From NCBI GenBank assembly GCA_944325415.1, contig CALUZW010000006.1, forward strand, positions 1 through 64,000: DNA of 64,000 nucleotides. Reading direction: 5' to 3'. This DNA is from an uncultured Bacteroidales bacterium. GTDB lineage: Bacteria > Bacteroidota > Bacteroidia > Bacteroidales > UBA11471. The translations under genes were made by a program, and so were the position numbers. Under the pieces are notes generated by a model. That model saw nothing but the letters and a program-made list of their open reading frames with translations, ran no database searches and had not been told where the DNA came from. Shown here in pieces: positions 7,223-14,263 of the stretch (positions are counted from its first letter, which is position 1; the number at the start of each line of letters is the position of its first letter).

Positions 7223-8043
7223 GACAAGTTTTTCTTTTTACCGCCCCACACCATCAGCAGCGAACCTGCCACAAACAGCAGCAGACCGGCAAGGGCGACG
7301 TTTTTCCACGGCTGCACGACAAATTCCAGCACACCATACTCGCTCCCGCCACCCGCAGCCGTGTCATAGGCAGCCAGATAAATATCTTCTTTCCAGGATT
7401 TATGCCAAGGGGCATTCACCCTGATGGTGCGACTCTCACCGTCGGCAACAACCTCGGCCCGGAAATCGGCCGGTATCTGCCGGGCGGCATCGTAATATTC
7501 TATTTCGAAATGTTTCAGTGTCAATGTATATCCGAGCGGACGGGCAACCCCTTCGCGGGTATAGGCCTTGTCGATGCTCTCGCCCACCTTCACGGATGCC
7601 CGCATCACACGCATGTCGGCCGCCCCGAAAGCCAGCCCCACTACCAGTATGAGCAAACCGGCATGGTTGAGGTAAAAGCGCCACCTGTGCCGTCCCCTGT
7701 ACCGCAGCAGGGCCAGGAAAAGATTGGAGACGAGGAGCAACAGCACGGCGTCGAAAATCCAGGACTTCTGAAATGCGAGAGAGGGGAAAAAGAGCATCAC
7801 CAGCCCCGCCATACCGGTCAGTACAATAGCCGACACAGCGGTGCGACCCGACGCAAGGGCCACTAAAAAACGGTTCGCAGCGTACTCTCTGTTGAACACA
7901 TAGAGCCCGCCAAACAACAGCAGAACAATAGCCGCATTTACCGGAAAAGCAAAAACAGAGAGGTCGGGGTTACCGAAAATCACCTGTATGAATGCGGCCA
8001 CCAAAAGAAGAGGGATAAAGAGAGAGAACCGTGTTTTACCCAT
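7219..8043 (-). CDS. ResB/Ccs1-like cytochrome c biogenesis protein
   Basis: This 274-residue protein has about four membrane helices in the first 145 residues, a periplasmic domain (about 150-240) and a last helix near 245-265. This is a compact version of the ResB layout. HAGLLILVVGLAFGA contains the conserved membrane histidine. It starts the ccs operon. A weak -7-like box (TATTTTTA on the minus strand, 8061-8068) lies 18 bases upstream of the start. The family assignment rests on topology and on coupling to ccsA more than on a diagnostic motif. Confidence 0.8.
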   Translation of the reverse strand: MGKTRFSLFIPLLLVAAFIQVIFGNPDLSVFAFPVNAAIVLLLFGGLYVFNREYAANRFLVALASGRTAVSAIVLTGMAGLVMLFFPSLAFQKSWIFDAVLLLLVSNLFLALLRYRGRHRWRFYLNHAGLLILVVGLAFGAADMRVMRASVKVGESIDKAYTREGVARPLGYTLTLKHFEIEYYDAARQIPADFRAEVVADGESRTIRVNAPWHKSWKEDIYLAAYDTAAGGGSEYGVLEFVVQPWKNVALAGLLLFVAGSLLMVWGGKKKNLS

Positions 8044-8208
8044 AACTTTATTTCACGGCGTAAAAATAATTCTTTGTCCGACATTATCGGTCATAAATTC
8101 CACTTTATTTCTTTCAAACTCATTTCTCCTTCATCTACCCGAACAACAATAAATATACCTATAAACAAAAATTTTTCATAAAAATTATTTTTAGAAAAAT
8201 ATAATATA

Positions 8209-8216
8209 TATCTTTG
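8209..8216 (+). promoter_or_regulatory. -7 box of the lipoprotein/M6 protease transcript
   Basis: TATCTTTG fits TAnnTTTG and lies 32 bases before the ATG at 8249. The -33 region is only T-rich. The surrounding 200 bases are strongly AT-rich. Confidence 0.6.
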
Positions 8217-8248
8217 CAACCTAGAAAACTTTATTAAAAAATTATCTC

Positions 8249-8680
8249 ATGAAAAATTTCAGACTTCTGGCTATTTTAATGGCCGCCGTAACTTTTAGTT
8301 CAATTTTTACTTTCACTTCATGCAACAAAGATGAAGATAAGGAAAATTCTCTTTATACCGATTCTACTGTTGGTAATACAGATGCCGGTACATATGTTTC
8401 AGGTACTTATACGGGAAAATTAGTTAGTGGAGGAGAAGTTATCAGAGACGCTTATGTAGTAACCATCACTCGCATATCAAGCAGCGTGGTAAAAGTAAAT
8501 GCCGATTTATTCAACGGTAGCGTAAATTTCAATGTATCATCTTCCAATGGACAATACATCTTGTCAAATTCAGAATCAGAATATTCTCAAGTGAATATTT
8601 CGATACAAGGTAAATCTTTAACAATCACGTTTTTAAATATTTTTGGAACAATAACGACCTTCACTGGTTATAAAGATTGA
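8249..8680 (+). CDS. Small surface lipoprotein, candidate protease inhibitor
   Basis: This 143-residue protein has a lipoprotein signal ending in FTFTSC (Cys at residue 26) followed by the acidic stretch NKDEDKE, resembling the Bacteroidetes surface-export signal. The mature part of about 115 residues is rich in alternating Thr/Ser/Val and looks like a small beta-barrel (YVSGTYTGKLVSGG; later LTITFLNIFGTITTF). Three bases separate it from the M6 protease gene, and both share the same AT-rich composition. Tannerella encodes each KLIKK protease beside a small lipoprotein inhibitor (potempin), and this pair has that architecture. The inhibitor role is inferred; no sequence match can be checked here. 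Confidence 0.72.
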   Translation: MKNFRLLAILMAAVTFSSIFTFTSCNKDEDKENSLYTDSTVGNTDAGTYVSGTYTGKLVSGGEVIRDAYVVTITRISSSVVKVNADLFNGSVNFNVSSSNGQYILSNSESEYSQVNISIQGKSLTITFLNIFGTITTFTGYKD

Positions 8681-8683
8681 TTT

Positions 8684-10978
8684 ATGTTACGCATAATTAT
8701 CTTTTTACTTATATTCATAGCTTCTTTTACTGCAAATGGTGTACCTGCCTATCCACGCAAAATAAAAATAAAGACAGAAGACGGTACCATTTACATCACA
8801 CTACAAGGTGATGAATATACGAAATGGGCTTTGACAGAAGATAATTATACATTACTTCCAGATTCATCTTCTTGGGTGTATGCCCAAGAAGATGAATCTG
8901 GTTTTGCAATTCCATCTACCCACAAGATAACCGACTCTAAATCGAAATTAAAAATATTTCTTTCTACATTAAAGAAAAATATTCCCGTTAAAGAGGTTCT
9001 TCACACGCAAATTATTCAGAAGACAAGTCATCAACAAGCTGTATCAAAATCTGTTTCGGGTTATAGAAAGGCTCTCGTTATTCTTATGCAATTTCCCGAT
9101 TGTCATTTTACGAAAACGTATGAAGAACTTAATGATCTTTTCAATAAAACCGAATATGCAACCGATGGGGCCAAAGGCAGTGTACATGATTTTTTTAATT
9201 ACGCGTCATACGGCCAGCTGAATTTTACGTGCGATTTGGTAGGCCCCTTCACAGCCGAACACAATATGCCCTTTTACGGGACAAATAGTGGCATTGGCGG
9301 ATATGATATAAATCCTTATACTCTTTTCTTAGAAGCTATCGAACAGGCTGCTAAAGAAAAAAATTTATCAGAATACGATGGTAATGGTGATGGATATGTC
9401 GATAATATACACATAGTCTTTGCAGGATATGGCGAAGAAGCAGGAGCCCCCTCATACACCATATGGTCACATGAAATGACTTTTTCTCCCATTACCATAC
9501 AAAACATGATGATAAACAAATATTCCTGCGCACCCGAATTAAGAGGAAACAGTGGAACAGGTATTTCCCGCATCGGACCGCACTGCCATGAAATGGGACA
9601 CGCTTTGGGTGCCATGGACTATTACGATACAAATTATAGTACGGATGGCTACTATGAAGGTACAGGAGAATGGGATATTATGGCATCGGGCAGTTGGAAC
9701 AACGACGGTATAACACCAGCTAATTTCAACCCTTATGTTAAAGCTTATAATTTTGGTTGGTGTAAAATAAAATATCTTGAAAAAGGAGTAAATATCATAC
9801 ACAGTTCCAATTGGAATAATAATGAAATATATCGCATTGACACTCCTGTCAAAAATGAATATTATTTACTCGAAAATCGCCGTCGCGAAAATTTTGATAT
9901 CAACAATCCGGGAGAAGGCCTTCTTATCTATCATATACACAAAGATATAGAAAATATGGCTTACACAAACAGCATCAACTCATCTCACCCCCAAGGGTGT
10001 TATATTGTCTGTTCACAGTCAACTTATCCTATTCCTACCAGTAACAATCAAAGTTACGGAAATATAAATGATACCTACTGCCCTTTCCCCGGAACCGAAA
10101 ACAATATAAACTGGAACGATAATAGCACACCATCGGCATTTTGCTGGGACGGAACGTATACCGGAATAGACTTATTTATAAAAAAAGAAGACGACAATAA
10201 AATATCCATAACATTACAAAACGAAACAAACGTAGAAAATGAATCTATATGGCAAGAAAATTTCGATGGTGTAAATGTTTTACACTCTTGGAATGAAGAA
10301 ATTCTGCAAGGAAATAATACATGGAAAATATTAAATACAGAAAATGAATATACCATAACAGATCCTTTATTACCCGTCTGTCTCAATGGTAAATATGCTT
10401 ACATTATAAGAAAAGACTTTTTAAATAATGCTCCAGATATTAACAGACTTGTCTCACCTGCTATTGTTAGCCATAATTATTTGATAAATGAAATTACATT
10501 TTTTGTACATCGAAAGTCAACAATCAAAAATGACAAAAACATATTGAACATTTATTTCAGAGAAAATGCAGATAAGGATTGGATTTCTATTGGCAACTGC
10601 ACAAAAGAAACCAATAAATGGGAATCTTTTTCGTATACATTAACCGCTCCTGTTGAATCTGTTCAATTGATGTTTGAAAGCAAATTGTACAATATAGGCA
10701 GTTTCAGTATAGACGAAATAAAAATAAAAGGCAAAGCCACTGAAAGCACACTTTCAAATACAGATATCTATTCAAAAAATATATATTTTATAGATTCCAA
10801 TCATACAGTACTTTATGTGGAAAACGGAAAAGAAAATGATATAATCCATATTTACGATCTTCAAGGAAAGCTTTGTTTTCAAACTCATCTATCCAACAAA
10901 AGATGTAAAATTAACCTATTGCCCGGTATATATATAGGCGTACTTAATCATCAAAATTTCAAATTAATAATTCCTTGA
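8684..10978 (+). CDS. M6-family metalloprotease with T9SS C-terminal tail
   Basis: This 764-residue protein has a signal peptide (residues 1-18), a propeptide region up to about residue 115, and a catalytic M6 domain. The zinc site is HEMGHALGAMD (H302, E303, H306, with the downstream Asp as in M6 immune inhibitor A). There is a calcium-loop motif DGNGDGYVD and a Met-turn-like WDIMASGSW. A beta-sandwich region follows (about 520-690), then a tail with HIYDLQGKLCF, INLLPGIYIGVL and FKLIIP, the pattern of a T9SS sorting domain. It is expected to be secreted or surface-bound through T9SS; PorZ of that system is in this window. It is AT-rich compared with its neighbours, which suggests transfer. 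Confidence 0.92.
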   Translation: MLRIIIFLLIFIASFTANGVPAYPRKIKIKTEDGTIYITLQGDEYTKWALTEDNYTLLPDSSSWVYAQEDESGFAIPSTHKITDSKSKLKIFLSTLKKNIPVKEVLHTQIIQKTSHQQAVSKSVSGYRKALVILMQFPDCHFTKTYEELNDLFNKTEYATDGAKGSVHDFFNYASYGQLNFTCDLVGPFTAEHNMPFYGTNSGIGGYDINPYTLFLEAIEQAAKEKNLSEYDGNGDGYVDNIHIVFAGYGEEAGAPSYTIWSHEMTFSPITIQNMMINKYSCAPELRGNSGTGISRIGPHCHEMGHALGAMDYYDTNYSTDGYYEGTGEWDIMASGSWNNDGITPANFNPYVKAYNFGWCKIKYLEKGVNIIHSSNWNNNEIYRIDTPVKNEYYLLENRRRENFDINNPGEGLLIYHIHKDIENMAYTNSINSSHPQGCYIVCSQSTYPIPTSNNQSYGNINDTYCPFPGTENNINWNDNSTPSAFCWDGTYTGIDLFIKKEDDNKISITLQNETNVENESIWQENFDGVNVLHSWNEEILQGNNTWKILNTENEYTITDPLLPVCLNGKYAYIIRKDFLNNAPDINRLVSPAIVSHNYLINEITFFVHRKSTIKNDKNILNIYFRENADKDWISIGNCTKETNKWESFSYTLTAPVESVQLMFESKLYNIGSFSIDEIKIKGKATESTLSNTDIYSKNIYFIDSNHTVLYVENGKENDIIHIYDLQGKLCFQTHLSNKRCKINLLPGIYIGVLNHQNFKLIIP

Positions 10979-10982
10979 TTTC

Positions 10983-11762
10983 TCAATAGGATACCTGAGC
11001 CTTGATGCCCAGGGCTTCGACACGGCGGGCAATGGCGTCGAGTGTGGCGGGCGGGGCCTTGCGCAGCTCCTTTTCGGGGGTTTCGCGGTCGATGGTGTAT
11101 ATCATCACCTCCTTGGGGGCTATGTGGCGCACGGCATCGAGCCAGGGGCGAAGCTCCTCTTCGGTGGTGTTGTCGACCGTTGTGCCGTTGTGGCGGCCTT
11201 GGAGGAAGAGGGTCTGCACAATAAGGTTACCGTTGAAACGGCAGAGAGCATCGATGAGTTTCTCGACCGTGAAGGAGGGCGACGCGGGCGAATTGATGAG
11301 ACGCACCGTCTTGTCGAGCGACGAATCGAGTTTCAAGATGTTGTTGTCTACCTTGTTCAGAGCCGCAAACACATCGGCACGGTCGATGCGCGTGGCATTG
11401 GAAAGCACACTCACCTTGGCCTCGGGATAATAGGTGTCGCGCAGGCGCAGCGTATCGTCGATGATGGCGGCAAAGTCGGGGTGCAGTGTCGGCTCGCCGT
11501 TTCCGGCAAAGGTGATGACATCGAGTTTCTCGCCTCGGCCGTGCATGGCAATGAGACGGTTTTTCAGACACTCGCTCACCTCCTCGCGCGAAGGCAATCC
11601 GCTGTGGGCATGACGCTCGCTGTTGTAACCACACTCACAATAGATGCAGTCTAAAGAACATACCTTCCCGTCGACAGGAAGAAGATTCATTCCCAACGAT
11701 ATTCCCAGCCGCCGGCTGTGTACCGGTCCGAAAACGATTTCGCGAAACAGAAGTGTAGACAT
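10983..11762 (-). CDS. Radical SAM protein
   Basis: This 259-residue protein has the iron-sulfur motif CSLDCIYC (C35, C39, C42) and a glycine-rich SAM site (ITFAGNGEPTLHPDF). The N-terminus GPVHSRRLGISLGMNLLP is typical of the COG0731-like radical SAM group. The substrate is unknown. Relatives are annotated loosely as wyosine-type tRNA enzymes, which is unlikely to be literal in a bacterium. It converges on the M6 protease gene with a four-base gap and has its own promoter. Confidence 0.88.
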   Translation of the reverse strand: MSTLLFREIVFGPVHSRRLGISLGMNLLPVDGKVCSLDCIYCECGYNSERHAHSGLPSREEVSECLKNRLIAMHGRGEKLDVITFAGNGEPTLHPDFAAIIDDTLRLRDTYYPEAKVSVLSNATRIDRADVFAALNKVDNNILKLDSSLDKTVRLINSPASPSFTVEKLIDALCRFNGNLIVQTLFLQGRHNGTTVDNTTEEELRPWLDAVRHIAPKEVMIYTIDRETPEKELRKAPPATLDAIARRVEALGIKAQVSY

Positions 11763-11784
11763 TGCTTTTTTATATTTTTCGCTA

Positions 11785-11792
11785 CAAAGGTA
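11785..11792 (-). promoter_or_regulatory. -7 box of the radical SAM gene
   Basis: CAAAGGTA on the plus strand reads TACCTTTG on the minus strand and lies 22 bases before the start codon. Confidence 0.6.
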
Positions 11793-11890
11793 ACATTAAA
11801 ACGACAACCTTTGTTGCATCGCCGGGCATTTGTCGACTTGCGGTAAGGAATAGCGAAAATCAAGATTGGAATGTTTTTCTTATCAAAAGT

Positions 11891-12195
11891 TGTTGATAAT
11901 CGCCATGTTCAATATTTATATATTGATATACAGATATTTATAAAATATGATTTTATAAATATCAACATCTTACCGATAGGTTATCAACCGCAGGAAAGAG
12001 AAAATAAACGATTCTTTGTCCTCCACCGGTCGCAGGCGACAGCACCGCAGGCGGAATTGTTCTGTCCACCGACATGACGTCTATTTTATAAAATGCTGTT
12101 CATAAATATCACATTTAATATTATTTTATTGATATACAATTATTTATAATAATATATTGTATAGATATAAACATTTTATTTAGGAGTTATCAACA
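11891..12195. other. AT-rich region with DnaA-box-like 9-mers, possible replication-linked locus
   Basis: TTATCAACA, one base off the DnaA consensus TTATCCACA, occurs inverted at 11891-11899 and direct at 12187-12195. TTATCAACC lies at 11981-11989. Outside this interval TTATCAACA recurs at 12897-12905 and 14204-14212, and TTTTCAACA occurs inverted at 13883-13891. No gene is seen between 11763 and 12260. The function is uncertain. Confidence 0.4.
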
Positions 12196-12217
12196 TAAGG
12201 AAGAGAGAAAATAAAAC
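11921..12217 (+). repeat. Imperfect direct duplication of a ~90-bp AT-rich segment
   Basis: Copy 1 (11921-12010) and copy 2 (12127-12217) share, in order, TATTGATATACA, an AT-only stretch with TATTTATAA, GTTATCAAC, an AGGAA segment and GAGAAAATAAA. They lie 206 bp apart. Each copy holds one DnaA-box-like site preceded by an easily melted AT stretch. Confidence 0.65.
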
Positions 12218-12247
12218 TTTTTAAGCGCTTATTCGGCTGCAATACAC

Positions 12248-12255
12248 TACTTTTG
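12248..12255 (+). promoter_or_regulatory. -7 box of the DUF4294 gene
   Basis: TACTTTTG fits TAnnTTTG and ends 5 bases before the ATG at 12261, so transcription would start at or next to the start codon (leaderless mRNA). Confidence 0.65.
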
Positions 12256-12260
12256 CGGTG

Positions 12261-12854
12261 ATGAAGAAGGCCTGTATCATTATGCTTCTGTCGCTGATTG
12301 GCCTGGGCACATTCACAGCCCAAGCCCAACAGTCACGGTACTATCAGCGCATTACCCGCATCGTAACCGATGCCGGCGACACAGCTACGCTCATCATACT
12401 TCGCCCGATTTACTGTTTTCCGAAAAGAACCTTCAAAAGTCAGAAGGAGAAAGAGTACTATTGGCGCAACGTGCGCGACGTGAAGAAGGTGCTGCCCTAT
12501 GCCAAACTGGTACACAATGCCCTGATAGAAACCTACGAATATATTCAGACCCTCCCCGAAGAGGAACGCGAAAAACACCTTAAACGCATGGAGAAGGAAC
12601 TCTTCGAGGAATACAAGCCGGTGCTGAAAGATTTCACCTACAACCAGGCCAAGCTGCTGATACGTCTCATCGACCGGGAGTGCAACCAGTCGTCCTACCA
12701 GCTTATAAAAGCCTTCCTGGGTGGTTTCAGAGCCACCTTCTGGCAGACATTCGGCGCCATGTTCGGCGTGAGCCTCCGCAAGGAGTGGGAACCCGAAGGC
12801 AAAGACCGCATGCTCGAAGAGATTGTGATATTGGTAGAGAACGGCCAACTCTGA
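12261..12854 (+). CDS. DUF4294 exported protein
   Basis: This 197-residue protein has a signal peptide ending near AQA (residues 1-23). The rest matches the DUF4294 family of Bacteroidetes: FKSQKEKEYYWRNVRDVKKVLPYAKL in two blocks, and a C-terminal GKDRMLEEIVILVE. The function is unknown. It is mostly helical and periplasmic. A GTG at 12258 directly precedes the ATG; the ATG is chosen as the normal start. A strong terminator follows. Confidence 0.85.
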   Translation: MKKACIIMLLSLIGLGTFTAQAQQSRYYQRITRIVTDAGDTATLIILRPIYCFPKRTFKSQKEKEYYWRNVRDVKKVLPYAKLVHNALIETYEYIQTLPEEEREKHLKRMEKELFEEYKPVLKDFTYNQAKLLIRLIDRECNQSSYQLIKAFLGGFRATFWQTFGAMFGVSLRKEWEPEGKDRMLEEIVILVENGQL

Positions 12855-12940
12855 CGCTTCCCCTCCTCCGCCCTGCTTTTCCCTCTCTCTACACGGTTAT
12901 CAACAGCCGCATCTCTTTTTTATAATCCTTTTTATGAAAC

Positions 12941-12997
12941 AGACGCAGACGTTCTCTTTCTTCAAAGAGGGTGTCTGCGTCTCGAAAATTTTTTTAT
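12941..12997 (+). terminator. Terminator after the DUF4294 gene
   Basis: AGACGCAGAC (12941-12950) pairs with GTCTGCGTCT (12973-12982), with an inner partly paired CTCTTT/AAAGAG. It is followed by CGAAAATTTTTTTA. Confidence 0.8.
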
Positions 12998-13038
12998 ATT
13001 CTTTACGGCTGACAATCAGCACTATATTGGTAAACAGA

Positions 13039-13569
13039 TTACCTGAAAAGTTGTTTGAAAAAATCCCATATCACCAGTCCGGCCGTTACCGAAACATTGA
13101 GTGAATGTTTCGTTCCATACTGAGGTATTTCTAGGCAGGCATCGCACTTATCAACAACCTGCTGTTGCACACCGTTCACTTCGTTGCCCAGCACCACGGC
13201 ATATTTTTTCTCGGGAGAGAGTTCAATATCGGCCAGCGACACACTCCCCTCTACCTGTTCTATGGCATAGACAAAATATCCGCGGGCATGCAGTTCATCA
13301 ATCAGAGCAACGGTATCGGCCGCATAGTGCCATTCCACACTATCTTCGGCCCCCAGAGCCGTCTTGTGAATCTCGGGGTGAGGAGGCGTAGAGGTAATGC
13401 CACAGAGATAGATGGCCGATGCCCTGAACGCATCGCTCGTGCGGAATACCGACCCTACATTGTTGAGACTGCGCACGTTATCGAGAACTATGACAAGGGG
13501 TATCTTATCGGCTGCCTTAAACTCATCTACCGATATGCGTTGCATATCGAGAACGGTTTTCTTCTTCAT
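13039..13569 (-). CDS. TrmH/SpoU-family RNA 2'-O-methyltransferase
   Basis: This 176-residue protein is a minimal SPOUT methyltransferase with all three signature motifs: NVRSLNNVGSVFRTSDAF (residues 31-48), VVLGNEVNGV (about 125-134) and LNVSVTAGLVIWDF near the C-terminus, which forms the knotted SAM site. It methylates a ribose in tRNA or rRNA; which nucleotide cannot be told. No N-terminal substrate-binding domain is present. Its promoter lies within an inverted copy of the 85-bp repeat family. Confidence 0.9.
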   Translation of the reverse strand: MKKKTVLDMQRISVDEFKAADKIPLVIVLDNVRSLNNVGSVFRTSDAFRASAIYLCGITSTPPHPEIHKTALGAEDSVEWHYAADTVALIDELHARGYFVYAIEQVEGSVSLADIELSPEKKYAVVLGNEVNGVQQQVVDKCDACLEIPQYGTKHSLNVSVTAGLVIWDFFKQLFR

Positions 13570-13598
13570 CTTTACGCTTCACTTACAATAATTCTTTA

Positions 13599-13630
13599 CA
13601 AAGATAGGGAAAGGTGAGAGCAGAGGCAAG
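13599..13630 (-). promoter_or_regulatory. Promoter of the TrmH-family gene, inside a repeat unit
   Basis: On the minus strand CTTG (13627-13630) is followed after 20 bases by TATCTTTG (13599-13606), with the ATG 30 bases further on. Spacing and sequence are the same as in the repeat-borne promoter at 1976-2007. Confidence 0.75.
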
Positions 13631-13843
13631 TGAAAAACCCCGTTTTCAGATTGACTATGCCGAACCGCAACCTATCTTCGTGAAACAAAGATACTAAAAG
13701 GCGAGAGTAAAAAGACCAAACGAGATTGAGATTTTTACCGAGCCGCATCCTATCTTCTATAAAGATAGGGAAAGGTGAGAACAGAGGCAAAGAGAAAACA
13801 GAGTTTTCATCGTTGACTATGCCTAACCGTATCCTATCTTATA
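13599..13843 (-). repeat. Second array of the promoter-bearing repeat family
   Basis: Three units of roughly 75-85 bp (about 13599-13680, 13686-13757, 13758-13843) are inverted relative to the array at 1721-2007. On the minus strand they share GCCTCTGYTCTCACCTTTC, a TATCTTTR -7 box and CGGCATAGTCAA-GATGAAAA-type segments. The gene-proximal unit has a perfect TATCTTTG. The distal unit has TTTG-N20-TATCTTTA. The middle unit is more diverged. Open frames through it are not protein-like. Confidence 0.85.
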
Positions 13844-14059
13844 AATCACAAATACAAACCGTGATGATAAGTTGTCGATAAGTGTTGAAAAGCTGTGAAA
13901 AAAAACTTCAAAAAAAAGAATAGAAAAAAACACACACTTTTCCAAACTATTTTATACCGGCAACCAAAGAGAAACTCCAAATAATAAAATCACTTTTTTT
14001 CGGCGAGATACCAAAAGACAAATAAACCGTTTTCTACCCTGCATATAAAAGAAAATTTC

Positions 14060-14067
14060 TAACTTTG
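14060..14067 (+). promoter_or_regulatory. -7 box of nadA
   Basis: TAACTTTG fits TAnnTTTG and implies a leader of about 190 bases before nadA. The -33 region is not clear. Confidence 0.55.
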
Positions 14068-14078
14068 CCCGTTGTAAA

Positions 14079-14162
14079 CAGATGTTGAATACATCTGCAA
14101 ATCGCTTATAATAAGCAAAAAAAGAGGTTAATAATCTATTCATAAGTAGAACTTCTCTTTTT
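14079..14162 (+). promoter_or_regulatory. Structured nadA leader, possible attenuator
   Basis: Three hairpins follow each other: CAGATGT/ACATCTG (14079-14097), GCTTAT/ATAAGC (14104-14116), and a longer one in which AAAAAGAGGTT pairs with AACTTCTCTTTTT (to 14162), leaving a U-rich 3' edge. The last resembles an intrinsic terminator upstream of the coding region. The rest of 13844-14263 is A-rich, and no gene is seen in it. Confidence 0.4.
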
Positions 14163-14263
14163 ATAACCGAAAAAGCAAATAAAACAGGAAAAAGTTTTGA
14201 GTATTATCAACAGGATAATATCATAAGCATAAAAAGTCTTTAAAGAAAAAATAAAATAATAAT

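Noticed and set aside
13596-13790. 64-codon minus-strand ORF in the second repeat array
   Set aside because: It is translated repeat DNA covering promoter boxes, with no independent coding evidence.
13952-14143. 63-codon minus-strand ORF upstream of nadA
   Set aside because: It lies in A-rich leader DNA opposite the nadA promoter, with no protein features.
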